NCBI RefSeq assembly: GCF_000178995.1 | Contig: NZ_ADVZ01000001.1 | Span: forward strand, 1,026,001 to 1,090,000 | From: Afipia sp. 1NLS2 | Lineage (GTDB): Bacteria > Pseudomonadota > Alphaproteobacteria > Rhizobiales > Xanthobacteraceae | Direction of reading: 5' to 3' | Length of the DNA: 64,000 nucleotides | Part shown: positions 42,738 to 50,510 of the stretch, one piece after another | Layout: every line of letters begins with the position of its first letter | Numbering within the stretch: position 1 is the first letter of the stretch | Made by a program: the position numbers and the translations under genes | Notes under the pieces: generated by a model | The model's database searches: none | The model's input: only the letters and a program-made list of their open reading frames with translations | Told to the model about the DNA's origin: nothing

Positions 42738-43296
42738 ACCGATTGGGCGATATCCCTGGTTCATTCGCCTGTTCTTTTGGAAACAGCGGCGGACCTACGG
42801 GCGCGTGCTCGACCCGGGCCTCCTCTGGGGCCGCTCCCCATGGGTCTTTGCGGGCGTCGCGCTTCTTTACGGCGCCCTCGATCGCCGATCCTCGCCCATC
42901 GCGCCGGCTCTGCGTTCGCTCGTCACTGTTCGCGTATCGCAGATCAACCATTGTGCCTTCTGCGTCGACATCAATGCGGCGACGCTTGCGAAGCGAGGCG
43001 TCTCGATGGAGAAGATCGACGCGCTGGCTCAATGGCAAGGCAGCGCACTGTTCGACGGCGAGGAGCGGCTGGCGCTCGAATATGCGGAAGCGATGACGCT
43101 CAATCGGGTAGACGACGATCTGCGCACGAGGATGAAGGCGCATTCGGGCGACGACGCGCTGGTCGAGCTCACAGGGCTGATCGCCTTTCAGAACCTGTCG
43201 TCGAAGTTCAACGCTGCATTGGATGTGCCCGCCCAGGGATTCTGCCGCATCCCGCAACGGCCTTCGGAACCTCGCGCCGTCATCCACGACAGCTAA
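42718..43296 (+). CDS. Carboxymuconolactone decarboxylase/AhpD-like protein
   Basis: This 192-residue protein carries the AhpD-type motif VSQINHCAFCVDINAATLAKRG with a CxxC and the downstream helix ELTGLIAFQNLSSKFNAAL. AhpD-fold proteins are thiol peroxidase partners. It closes the rightward arsenic operon (20-bp overlap with the preceding gene), and similar proteins are associated with arsenosugar clusters. It may remove peroxides or reduce an As(V) intermediate; this is inference. Confidence 0.85.
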   Translation: MPTVASKPIGRYPWFIRLFFWKQRRTYGRVLDPGLLWGRSPWVFAGVALLYGALDRRSSPIAPALRSLVTVRVSQINHCAFCVDINAATLAKRGVSMEKIDALAQWQGSALFDGEERLALEYAEAMTLNRVDDDLRTRMKAHSGDDALVELTGLIAFQNLSSKFNAALDVPAQGFCRIPQRPSEPRAVIHDS

Positions 43297-43310
43297 GGGT
43301 TGCCCGGCGG

Positions 43311-43598
43311 TCAGGTCGTCTCAACGCCGACACCCTTCCAGAACGCCACTCGGCCTGCGATCTTGCGCGCCGCCGGTTTCGGGTCCGGATAATACCAGGC
43401 CGCATCGGGATTGCTCTTACCGTCAACCTCCAGCGTGTAATAGCTCGCGACGCCTTTCCAGGGGCACACGGTATGCGTCTCGCTGGGCCGGAAGAATTCT
43501 GCGCGCAGCGACTCGGCCGGAAAATAGTGGTTACCCTCGACGATCTCCGTGCGATCCGATTCGGCGATCACTCTTCCGTTCCAAATAGCTTTGATCAT
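43311..43598 (-). CDS. DUF427 protein
   Basis: This 95-residue protein begins MIKAIWNGRVIAESDRTEIVEGNHYFP and contains HTVCPWKGVASYYTLEVDG, the DUF427 signature. It is a small cytosolic beta-rich protein of unknown function. The ATG at 43598 is preferred to the upstream in-frame TTG (43613). It is the last gene of the leftward run sigF-nrsF-tlpA-mtap-DUF427. Confidence 0.85.
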   Translation of the reverse strand: MIKAIWNGRVIAESDRTEIVEGNHYFPAESLRAEFFRPSETHTVCPWKGVASYYTLEVDGKSNPDAAWYYPDPKPAARKIAGRVAFWKGVGVETT

Positions 43599-43635
43599 GA
43601 TGGTCTCTTCCAAGTCGCGTGGACGACAAGCTCGA

Positions 43636-44508
43636 TCATTGCTTCAGCACGCGACCGGCGATGGCGTCGAGCTTCGCGAGCATATCGGGGGAACGTGCCG
43701 CGGGAGCGGTGATGACGGCATGATCGAGCGCGCGATCGCAGCCCGCCGGACACGGGATGGACCGTGCGTCCCGCAGTCGAGGCGCCAGCATGCGTATTAG
43801 CAGCTTCGCTCTTTCCGCATTCTCTTCGAGGATTCGCACGACGTCGGAGACTTGAACGTGGGCATGATCCGGATGCCAGCAGTCGAAGTCGGTGACCATC
43901 GCGACGGTCAGGAAGCAGATCTCCGCTTCGCGGGCGAGCTTCGCTTCCGGCATGTTCGTCATCCCGATCACGTCGCAGCCCCAGCTCCGATACATCCGCG
44001 ATTCCGCAAGACTGGAGAATTGCGGGCCCTCCATCGCGAGATACGTGCCGCCGAGGGTCACGGGAATTTCGGCCATACAGGCGCATTCGTACGCGGCTTG
44101 CGCAAACCTGTCGCAAGTTGAGTGCGCCATCGACACATGGGCGACCAGCCCTTCTCCGAAGAAGGTCGTCTCTCGCCCAACTGTGCGATCGACAAACTGG
44201 TCGACGACCACGAACCGGCCTGGGGACAGATCCTCGCGTAGAGACCCGCAGGCCGAGACTGAGAGGAGATCGGTGACACCAATGCGTTTCAGAGCGTCGA
44301 TGTTGGCGCGGTAGTTGATCGAGCTCGGCGTATGCCGATGGCCCCGACCGTGCCGCGGGACAAAGACGACTTCCAGGCCATCCAGCTCTCCAAACAGGAA
44401 CTCGTCCGACGTTTCTCCGAACGGCGATGAAACCCGCCGCCACGCGGCGTTCTTGAGACCGGCCATGTCGTAGACGCCGCTGCCGCCCAGAACGCCCAAG
44501 ATCGTCAT
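43636..44508 (-). CDS. mtnP: MTA-phosphorylase-type purine nucleoside phosphorylase
   Basis: This 290-residue protein has ILGVLGGSGVYDM (phosphate loop), FVPRHGRGHRHTPSSINYRANIDALKRIGV, SACGSLRED, TYLAMEGPQFSSLAESRMYRSWGCDVIGMTNMPEAKLARE and MVTDFDCW, the MTA phosphorylase signatures. It cleaves 5'-deoxy-5'-methylthioadenosine to adenine and a sugar phosphate. In arsenosugar clusters this enzyme probably strips adenine from a 5'-deoxyadenosyl-arsenical. GAGGAG precedes ATG 44508. The gene lies on the strand opposite to the main arsenic operon, behind the sigF-nrsF-tlpA genes. Confidence 0.9.
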   Translation of the reverse strand: MTILGVLGGSGVYDMAGLKNAAWRRVSSPFGETSDEFLFGELDGLEVVFVPRHGRGHRHTPSSINYRANIDALKRIGVTDLLSVSACGSLREDLSPGRFVVVDQFVDRTVGRETTFFGEGLVAHVSMAHSTCDRFAQAAYECACMAEIPVTLGGTYLAMEGPQFSSLAESRMYRSWGCDVIGMTNMPEAKLAREAEICFLTVAMVTDFDCWHPDHAHVQVSDVVRILEENAERAKLLIRMLAPRLRDARSIPCPAGCDRALDHAVITAPAARSPDMLAKLDAIAGRVLKQ

Positions 44509-44540
44509 ATTCTCCTCGTTTGCCGCATCGAGAAATGCCG

Positions 44541-45182
44541 TCAGTTCGCGTTGATGAAGTAGTTGAGAAACGCCTGCGCTTTCGGCGAGTCCCATTCGGC
44601 GGCCCCCGTGATGTAGCCCACGACCTCGCCGTGCTTGTCGATGATATAGGTGATCGGCAAGCCCCAGAGAGGCAGCGCGTCGGCGGACACGTGGCCGGTA
44701 TTGAGGGACCCCAAGCGTTGGTCAGGATCGAGCCCGACGGTGAGATGCGTGAGGCCGTGCGCGCGCAGGAACGACACGACCGCCGCAGCGCCTCCCTGAT
44801 CGATTGCGACGGCGACGATGCCGACGCGAGACGGATCGACGGTCGCCGCGAGTCGGTCGAGCGAAGGCATTTCGTAAGCGCAGGGCAGGCACCAGCTTGC
44901 CCAAAAATTGAGAAGAACTACTCGGCCGCGAAACCGAGTCAGATTAACAGGCGAGCCGTCGATTCCTTCGATTGTCGTAGAAGGTGCCGGGTCAACAGGG
45001 CGCAACAAGATGAACTGGCTGCTCCTGCTTCGAAAGACGGGCGGTTGCAGGGTGCCGCCCCTGGCAACGGGAACTGCCCCGAGAACCAGTAAAGCTACGA
45101 GGACAGCCGCGAGACGTTGGCCCGAAGCAAAAGACGGGTTCGCGCCTTGTAGCCGCAGCAGATGAACCGCTACCCGAATCAT
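44541..45182 (-). CDS. TlpA/ResA-type periplasmic thioredoxin
   Basis: This 213-residue protein has an N-terminal hydrophobic signal/anchor (about 22-42) and a thioredoxin fold with VVLLNFWASWCLPCAYEMPSLDRL (active CxxC), VAIDQGG and WGLPITYIIDKHGEVVGYITG with the cis-Pro. It reduces disulfides in the periplasm. ATG 45182 lies 26 bp after the nrsF gene, so it may act on the cysteines of the anti-sigma factor or of bufferin. The frame reaches further upstream only inside nrsF. Confidence 0.88.
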   Translation of the reverse strand: MIRVAVHLLRLQGANPSFASGQRLAAVLVALLVLGAVPVARGGTLQPPVFRSRSSQFILLRPVDPAPSTTIEGIDGSPVNLTRFRGRVVLLNFWASWCLPCAYEMPSLDRLAATVDPSRVGIVAVAIDQGGAAAVVSFLRAHGLTHLTVGLDPDQRLGSLNTGHVSADALPLWGLPITYIIDKHGEVVGYITGAAEWDSPKAQAFLNYFINAN

Positions 45183-45208
45183 GTGCCGGAAACGTTCATG
45201 TGCGACCG

Positions 45209-45880
45209 TCACGCGACGTGGAGGTCGGGGCGAGGCGCCACCCACGAGAACATGGTCTTGCCGAAAATGCTGCCGAGGCCGACGAACATGCCGGCGGTGC
45301 CGAGATTCCACATCAGAATCATCGCAGTTGCGTCGGCACCATGAAACAGCGAAAGGGCGACCGCCGTGATCGCCGCAACGGCGAGGCTGCCCGCGAACAC
45401 GACGGAAGTCGGCCGCAGCGCCGCCGCATAGCGGAGCATGAGGAGCAATGCGAGCGACAGCGGGAGGCTAGTCAGCACGAGTGTTGCAAAGCATCGAGCG
45501 GTTTCGCCCAGTGTCACCGCACCGGGTTGCACGCTGACCCAGTTGGTCAGGCACTGGTATCCGATGCTGGAGAGCCAGAGCGCCAGCGCTGGCGCCGGAA
45601 GGACGATCCAAAGGCGGGAGCGGTCCGGGAGGCTCAGCATGAAGGCGGCGATGGTAGCCAACACGCCCGTCAGCACTGCGCCGCCAAGGCTCACCAGGAA
45701 GCCCGATTGACGCGAAACCATCGCGATATCAGGCCGCAGGCCCTGGGCAATGGCCAGCAGCGCGACAATGGCGGCAGCCAGCGCCAGCCAGGTCGCCGCG
45801 CGCGCCATCGGCGGGCGCAGGCGGCGGACAGGCGTGAGGTTAGCGGCAAGCAGGTCGATCAGGTCAGGTGTTGTGGTCAC
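45209..45880 (-). CDS. nrsF: NrsF-type anti-sigma factor (DUF1109)
   Basis: This 223-residue protein has six membrane helices and the DUF1109 pattern: TPDLIDLLAANLTPVRRLRPPMARA at the cytosolic N-terminus, then paired helices and cysteines at YQCLTNWVS and TARCFATL. In Caulobacter the homologue NrsF holds SigF inactive until metals or oxidants release it, and conserved cysteines are important for this. It starts at a GTG that overlaps the sigma gene stop (GTGA), the usual sigma/anti-sigma coupling. Confidence 0.9.
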   Translation of the reverse strand: MTTTPDLIDLLAANLTPVRRLRPPMARAATWLALAAAIVALLAIAQGLRPDIAMVSRQSGFLVSLGGAVLTGVLATIAAFMLSLPDRSRLWIVLPAPALALWLSSIGYQCLTNWVSVQPGAVTLGETARCFATLVLTSLPLSLALLLMLRYAAALRPTSVVFAGSLAVAAITAVALSLFHGADATAMILMWNLGTAGMFVGLGSIFGKTMFSWVAPRPDLHVA

Positions 45881-46533
45881 TGGTCTCCGCTCCCTCGAGA
45901 GAGCATCTTTCGAAGGCTGTTGAGCGCCCGGTGAGTTGCTACTTTCAGTGCCGTAACTGACATGCCGGTTGCCTCTGCGGCCTCCTTCAAGGACATCTCT
46001 TTCAGCTTCAGCAGTCGGATGGCTTCACGTTGGCTGGCGGGCAGGTGCTCGACGGCCTCGTGCAACTCGCGCCGATCCGACATCTCATCAACAATGTTCG
46101 TTTGCTCGGTCGGCAAGGTTTCGTGTTCGGCAGTCAACGGCTGCTCGCGGGACTGCAATCGTCCGCGTCGCCGGAGCCGGTCGATGATGCGGCGATGAGC
46201 GATGGTGACGAGCCATGGCCCGAACGGCCGAGTCGGATCGTAGGTGTTTCGGATCGCGTGGATCGTCAGGAGGATGTCCTGGACCGTATCTTCGACATCG
46301 GCCGGATCTCGGTGGCGTCGCGCGGCAAGGCTGCGCAGGTAGGGCGAGATCTCTGCAAGGAGGCGGCGGTAGGCACCGGCGTCACCGGCCTGCGCATGCG
46401 CCATCAGGATCGACCAGTTGAGCTCGCGCCCACCCGAGGCGTCATCACCTGAATCGCGTGGCGCGTCGCCGCTCCCTGACGAACCTTTGACAAGGGTCAA
46501 GGGTGGCACGCGTTTGCGCGGGCCAGAGGTCAT
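45877..46533 (-). CDS. sigF: ECF sigma factor, SigF type
   Basis: This protein of about 218 residues has a sigma-70 region 2 (VEDTVQDILLTIHAIRNTYDPTRPFGPWLVTIAHRRIIDRLRRR) and region 4 (LPASQREAIRLLKLKEMSLKEAAEATGMSVTALK), with a disordered N-terminus. Coupling to a DUF1109 anti-sigma factor identifies it as the SigF group. Two sequences of the form GTAACC-N16-CGAA, the SigF promoter consensus of Caulobacter, lie at 46642-46667 and 47206-47231. The start is ATG 46533 with AAGGA upstream; a GTG at 46551 is also in frame. Confidence 0.9.
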   Translation of the reverse strand: MTSGPRKRVPPLTLVKGSSGSGDAPRDSGDDASGGRELNWSILMAHAQAGDAGAYRRLLAEISPYLRSLAARRHRDPADVEDTVQDILLTIHAIRNTYDPTRPFGPWLVTIAHRRIIDRLRRRGRLQSREQPLTAEHETLPTEQTNIVDEMSDRRELHEAVEHLPASQREAIRLLKLKEMSLKEAAEATGMSVTALKVATHRALNSLRKMLSRGSGDQ

Positions 46534-46641
46534 CTTCAAAACGTCCTTCACGCGATACGGGCTATTTGGCCGCTTGCTCGACCCTCTGAGGGATACACGA
46601 GATTACTCGCCGTTCCGACCTGAATATTTTTCGCGGTCTCC

Positions 46642-46667
46642 GTAACCTTCGAGGAGAAAAGGTCGAA
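46642..46667 (+). promoter_or_regulatory. SigF promoter of the DsrE-like gene
   Basis: GTAACC (46642-46647), 16 bp, then CGAA (46664-46667) matches the SigF consensus exactly, 36 bp before the GTG of the DsrE-like gene and 109 bp upstream of sigF on the other strand. Confidence 0.8.
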
Positions 46668-46702
46668 TCTTTAATCGTAGTTGCTGCGAGGGGGACGGCG
46701 GG

Positions 46703-47176
46703 GTGAGATTGGCTTGGCTGCACTCGAGGAGGGCCTGGCTTGCGGTCTCCGCCATGATCGTCATCACCCTCGGCATCGGCGGGGTCTTGGCCGAGACCCT
46801 TCACCCGCGTGCCCACCAGGTCGTGTTCCAGATCAACGCCGACGATGTCGCGCCGATGAAGCACGTGGTCTCGAACTCCGTGAATCTGGTCCGAAATTTC
46901 CGGGACACGCGCGAACCCGTTGAAATCGAGATCGTCGCCTACGGCGCCGGCATCGCCATGTTCCGGGAAGACAAGTCGCCGGTCGGGGACGTGCTGGAAT
47001 ACATCCACACGAACTTCCCTGAGATCGCGTTCACGGTGTGCGGAAGCAGCAAGACCATCATCGAGCAGCGAGAGGGGCATCCGATGCCTCTCATCGAGGG
47101 AACCCGGATCGTTCCATTCGGCATCGTCCGCATTGTCGAATTGGAGGAGGCGGGCTGGTCTTATATCCGGCCGTAG
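46703..47176 (+). CDS. DsrE-family periplasmic or membrane-anchored protein
   Basis: This 157-residue protein has an N-terminal signal/anchor (LAVSAMIVITLGIGGVLAE) and a DsrE-like domain: HQVVFQINADDVAPMKHVVSNSVNLVRN, EIEIVAYGAGIAMFRED and EIAFTVCGSSKTIIEQREGHPMPLIEGTRIVPFGI with one conserved cysteine. DsrE-like proteins handle sulfur or thiol transfer. A perfect SigF promoter lies directly upstream, so it is the first gene of the SigF regulon here. The start is GTG 46703. Confidence 0.82.
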   Translation: MRLAWLHSRRAWLAVSAMIVITLGIGGVLAETLHPRAHQVVFQINADDVAPMKHVVSNSVNLVRNFRDTREPVEIEIVAYGAGIAMFREDKSPVGDVLEYIHTNFPEIAFTVCGSSKTIIEQREGHPMPLIEGTRIVPFGIVRIVELEEAGWSYIRP

Positions 47177-47205
47177 CGACTGTCCGCGGGAATATTCTGC
47201 CCCCC

Positions 47206-47231
47206 GTAACCCAGGAACGCCTCCCAGCGAA
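47206..47231 (+). promoter_or_regulatory. SigF promoter of the bufferin operon
   Basis: GTAACC (47206-47211), 16 bp, then CGAA (47228-47231) is a second exact SigF-type promoter, 50 bp before the ATG of the DUF2282 precursor gene. Confidence 0.82.
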
Positions 47232-47281
47232 CCTCAGATTGTCAGCCTCGATCCGAGGCCGTCAACAACGGAGGAGTAGGC

Positions 47282-47629
47282 ATGTCCAATCGAACTCTAT
47301 CGCTGCTGGTCGCGGGCGCTTTGGCCACGGCCGTCGGCTCATTCGCTGCGGTGCCGGCCAACGCGCAAATGAGCAAGGCCGACCAAGAAAAGATGATGAA
47401 GGAAAATCAGGCCAAGACGATGGCGCAGATGAAGACCGGCAAATTCGACCAGTGTTACGGCGTGGCGCTGAAAGGTAAGAACGACTGCTACGCCGGAGCG
47501 GGCACCACCTGCGCCGGTACGAGCACCGCCAACTACCAGGGCAACGCCTTCAAGCTGGTGGCGAAGGGAACCTGCACCACGATCAATACGCCGAATGGCC
47601 CCGGAAGCCTGACGCCGAAGTCGACCTGA
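47282..47629 (+). CDS. bufA: Bufferin-type precursor peptide (DUF2282)
   Basis: This 115-residue protein has a cleavable signal peptide (cut after PANAQ) and a core with four cysteines: [25 protein letters not shown] and VAKGTCTT, the DUF2282 pattern. Bufferins are copper-storing periplasmic RiPPs in which cysteines are turned into thiooxazole-type heterocycles by the BufB/BufC enzymes encoded next. A SigF promoter precedes the gene and a large hairpin follows it. The modification is inferred from the neighbours. Confidence 0.9.
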   Translation: MSNRTLSLLVAGALATAVGSFAAVPANAQMSKADQEKMMKENQAKTMAQMKTGKFDQCYGVALKGKNDCYAGAGTTCAGTSTANYQGNAFKLVAKGTCTTINTPNGPGSLTPKST

Positions 47630-47658
47630 GCGAAAGCAGCAGTCGGTTGCCCGGCGAC

Positions 47659-47695
47659 GACCGAAGGTAGGCGGGGCACCTGCCTATCTTCGGTC
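47659..47695 (+). other. Intercistronic hairpin between bufA and bufB
   Basis: GACCGAAGGTAGGC (47659-47672) pairs with GCCTATCTTCGGTC (47682-47695), 14 bp with a single G-U, around a 9-nt loop, 29 bp after the precursor stop and 35 bp before the MNIO gene. There is no T run, so it is likely an mRNA-stabilising or partial-termination stem that keeps precursor mRNA more abundant than enzyme mRNA. Confidence 0.7.
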
Positions 47696-47730
47696 CGCCA
47701 ACCAGCAACGAACGGCGGAGGGAAGCAGCT

Positions 47731-48615
47731 ATGGCATCGCATGTAGCACGGGAGCACGGGGTCCCGCCACGCGCCGGCGTGGGACTCAAGGCGGACCATT
47801 ACCGCACGATCCTTGAGACGCGCCCGGACATCGGCTTCTTCGAGGTTCACGCCGAGAACTACATGGGAGCGGGAGGACCCCCGCACCGCTATCTCGGCGC
47901 AATCCGCGACCGGTATCCGCTCTCGCTGCACGGCGTGGGCCTTTCGATTGGGGCGGATCGTCCGCTCGATCGTGCGCACTTGCAACGCCTGAAACACCTG
48001 ATCGAACGCTACGAGCCCGGATTGTTTTCGGAGCACCTCGCCTGGTCGACACATGGGTCCGCGTTTCTCGACGACCTGCTGCCGGTGCCCTACACGACCG
48101 AGTCTCTCGCGCGCGTCTGCGCGCATATCGACGAAACGCAGGATGCGCTTGGCCGCCGGATGCTGTTGGAGAATCCCGCAACCTATCTCGCCTTCGCCGA
48201 GAGCACCTATTCCGAAATCGACTTCATCACCGAGATCGTCCGGCGGACGGGCTGCCGCCTACTCCTCGACGTCAACAATGTCTATGTCGCCTCGACCAAC
48301 CAGCAATGGGATCCAGTGCCCTACATCGACAACTTTCCGCTCGCGCATGTCCAAGAGATCCACCTCGCCGGTCATGCGCACGAACAGGACGAGAAAGGGC
48401 GACCGCTTCTGATCGACAGCCACGATCAGCGCGTCGCGGACATCGTCTGGGGCCTGTTCGAACACGCTATCGAGCTGATCGGACCGGTACCGACGCTCAT
48501 CGAATGGGACGCCAACATACCCGCGTGGCCCGGACTAAAAGCCGAAGCCGATCGCGCCGAAGCGGTCATGCTCGCGGCATGCCAAAAGGAATACCACCGT
48601 GCCCTCGCTGGCTGA
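47731..48615 (+). CDS. bufB: MNIO-family (DUF692) RiPP maturation enzyme BufB
   Basis: This 294-residue protein has the DUF692/MNIO TIM-barrel pattern: FFEVHAENYMG, YPLSLHGVGLSIGAD, LFSEHLAWSTH, MLLENPATYL, LLLDVNNVYV, VQEIHLAGH, LIDSHD and TLIEWDANIPAW, whose His, Glu and Asp residues form the multinuclear iron site. With a DUF2063 partner these enzymes oxidise cysteines of bufferins. ATG 47731 follows the hairpin; the end overlaps bufC by 17 bp. Confidence 0.92.
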   Translation: MASHVAREHGVPPRAGVGLKADHYRTILETRPDIGFFEVHAENYMGAGGPPHRYLGAIRDRYPLSLHGVGLSIGADRPLDRAHLQRLKHLIERYEPGLFSEHLAWSTHGSAFLDDLLPVPYTTESLARVCAHIDETQDALGRRMLLENPATYLAFAESTYSEIDFITEIVRRTGCRLLLDVNNVYVASTNQQWDPVPYIDNFPLAHVQEIHLAGHAHEQDEKGRPLLIDSHDQRVADIVWGLFEHAIELIGPVPTLIEWDANIPAWPGLKAEADRAEAVMLAACQKEYHRALAG

Positions 48616-49405
48616 GCGCCAGGCCGACTTTGCCGCGGCGCTGCTCGATCCGGCGCGTCGGATGCCGCTGGGGCTTGTCGGCCCCGACGGTGAGAACAGC
48701 GCGCGGCGCTTCGCCGTCTACCGCAACAATGTCAGCGTCGCCCTGATCGATGCGTTAGCGGCCAATTTTCCGGCGACGCGCCGGATCGTCGGCGAGGAGT
48801 TCTTCCGCGCCATGGCCCGCACCCATGCGCTCCTCGAGCCACCGGACTCGCCCATCCTTCTTGATTACGGTGCGGGCTTCCCGGATTTCATCGCCCGGTT
48901 CGCGGCGGCGGGTTCCTTGCCCTACCTCGCCGACGTCGCCCGGATAGAGCGGGCTTGGACCGAAGCGTATCACGCGCCGGAAGGCAGCCCGCTCGATCCG
49001 GCGATGTTGTCCTGCATCCCGGGCGACGAAGCTGCCGAGCTTTGCTTCATGCTTCATCCGTCCGTTCGGATCGTTCGCTCGCAATTTCCGGCGCTGACGA
49101 TCTGGCGCATGAACGTCGCCGATGGCGTGCCTGCCCCGGTCAATCTCGATTCCGGGGGCGAAGATGCGCTTGTGACGCGGCCGGATGCGGAAGTCGAGGT
49201 CCGTTCCGTCCCCGCGGGAGGCGCGGAGTTCATCAAGGCTTTGGCTCAAGGTCATCGCCTCGTCGAGGCTGCGAAGGCGGGTTTACACAAGTCGGCGCAG
49301 TTCGACCTTGCAGCAAACCTGACGGCGCTTCTCGGCGCCGGCGTCTTCGTCGGTAGTCGTCCAGCGACGAGCACCAATCACCGTGTGGGGTCGCACACAC
49401 GATGA
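48599..49405 (+). CDS. bufC: DUF2063 RiPP partner protein BufC
   Basis: This 268-residue protein starts LAERQADFAAALLDPARR and has RRFAVYRNNVSVALIDALAANFPATRRIVGEEFFRAMA and SLPYLADVARIERAWTEAYHA, the DUF2063 core. These proteins bind the leader of the precursor and present it to the DUF692 enzyme. It starts at GTG 48599 inside the end of bufB, so expression is coupled. Confidence 0.92.
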   Translation: MPSLAERQADFAAALLDPARRMPLGLVGPDGENSARRFAVYRNNVSVALIDALAANFPATRRIVGEEFFRAMARTHALLEPPDSPILLDYGAGFPDFIARFAAAGSLPYLADVARIERAWTEAYHAPEGSPLDPAMLSCIPGDEAAELCFMLHPSVRIVRSQFPALTIWRMNVADGVPAPVNLDSGGEDALVTRPDAEVEVRSVPAGGAEFIKALAQGHRLVEAAKAGLHKSAQFDLAANLTALLGAGVFVGSRPATSTNHRVGSHTR

Positions 49406-49929
49406 ATGGCACGAGGCTCTCCCTTCCAGGACTCATGGCCGCGCTCGAAGCGGTCATTGCTTGGCTTGCTTGCGTCGCGCAGGTCGTTGCGCCTCCGCTG
49501 CTCCGGATCGCGCTCGCGGTGCCATTCTTCAAATCCGGCCTGACCAAATGGGACGGCTTCCTGTCGCTGGCGCCAACCGCGCAGTTTCTGTTCGAAGACC
49601 AATTCAAGCTCCACATCTTCGGGCAGGCTTACAGCTTCCCCATGCCGGACACGCTCGCGTTGCTCGACAGCGTGGCCGAGATCGCCCTTCCCGTGCTCCT
49701 GGTGATCGGACTCGCAACACGGTTCAGCGCGCTTGGTCTACTGGTGATGACCGTCGTCATCCAGCTTGTTGTGCCCGAGGGATGGGCGAATTTTCACCTT
49801 CCGTGGGCGTCGCTCGCCGTCGCTATCATCGCGTTGGGGCCGGGAAAGCTGTCGCTTGACCATCTGATTGCGCTGAGCTGGTCCTGGCGACGTCCGGGAC
49901 GTCAGACGGCGCAGGCGAAAACGGACTGA
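49402..49929 (+). CDS. bufD: DoxX-family membrane protein BufD
   Basis: This 175-residue protein has four membrane helices and the DoxX pattern LRIALAVPFFKSGLTKWDGF, ALLDSVAEIALPVLLVIGLATRFSALGLLVMT. DoxX proteins close many bufferin operons, presumably for redox or electron supply in the membrane. Its ATG overlaps the bufC stop. Confidence 0.9.
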   Translation: MNGTRLSLPGLMAALEAVIAWLACVAQVVAPPLLRIALAVPFFKSGLTKWDGFLSLAPTAQFLFEDQFKLHIFGQAYSFPMPDTLALLDSVAEIALPVLLVIGLATRFSALGLLVMTVVIQLVVPEGWANFHLPWASLAVAIIALGPGKLSLDHLIALSWSWRRPGRQTAQAKTD

Positions 49930-49952
49930 GGAAACCACAAACGGAGTTGGCC

Positions 49953-50465
49953 ATGTTGCTCAAGCCACGCACTGAGATTCCCGCTCTCGATTTGCCGATT
50001 GTAGGTGGCGGCCGCTTCAACCTCTCTGCCAGAGCGCCGCAGTCCTTCTCGATGCTCGTGTTTTACCGCGGACTGCACTGCCCGATCTGCAAAGGCTATT
50101 TGCGTGACCTCGACCGTAAGCTCGAAGACTTTGCAAAGCGCGGCGTCGACGCCGTCGCCATCAGCACCGACACTCAAGAACGCGCTGAGCGCTCGCGGAG
50201 CGAATGGGGCATCGAGCACCTCACGATCGCTTACGCTTTGAGCATCGAGCAGGCCCGGCAGTGGGATCTCTACATTTCGAGCTCGATCAAACCGGAGGAG
50301 CCCGCCCTATTCGCCGAACCGGGCCTCTTTCTGGTGCAGCCCGATCGCACGCTCTATTGCGCCTCTATCCAGACAATGCCTTTCGCGCGGCCGTCGTTTG
50401 CGGAGATCCTGCAGGCCGTCGCCTTCATCATCGAAAAGAATTACCCGGCCCGTGGAGAGGCGTGA
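49953..50465 (+). CDS. Peroxiredoxin-like thiol protein
   Basis: This 170-residue protein has a thioredoxin-like fold of AhpC/TSA type: RAPQSFSMLVFYRGLHCPICKGYLRDLDRKL with a CxxC (CPIC), VAISTDTQERAERS and FLVQPDRTLYCASIQTMPFARP. The family ('peroxiredoxin-like') reduces peroxides or organic substrates with thiols. It lies 23 bp after bufD, probably in the SigF-controlled transcript. TTG 49947 is also in frame; ATG 49953 is preferred. Confidence 0.85.
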   Translation: MLLKPRTEIPALDLPIVGGGRFNLSARAPQSFSMLVFYRGLHCPICKGYLRDLDRKLEDFAKRGVDAVAISTDTQERAERSRSEWGIEHLTIAYALSIEQARQWDLYISSSIKPEEPALFAEPGLFLVQPDRTLYCASIQTMPFARPSFAEILQAVAFIIEKNYPARGEA

Positions 50466-50510
50466 TCGCATGTTCCCAAAAGCGGAGCATGAACTTCCAA
50501 GGAGGTCATC

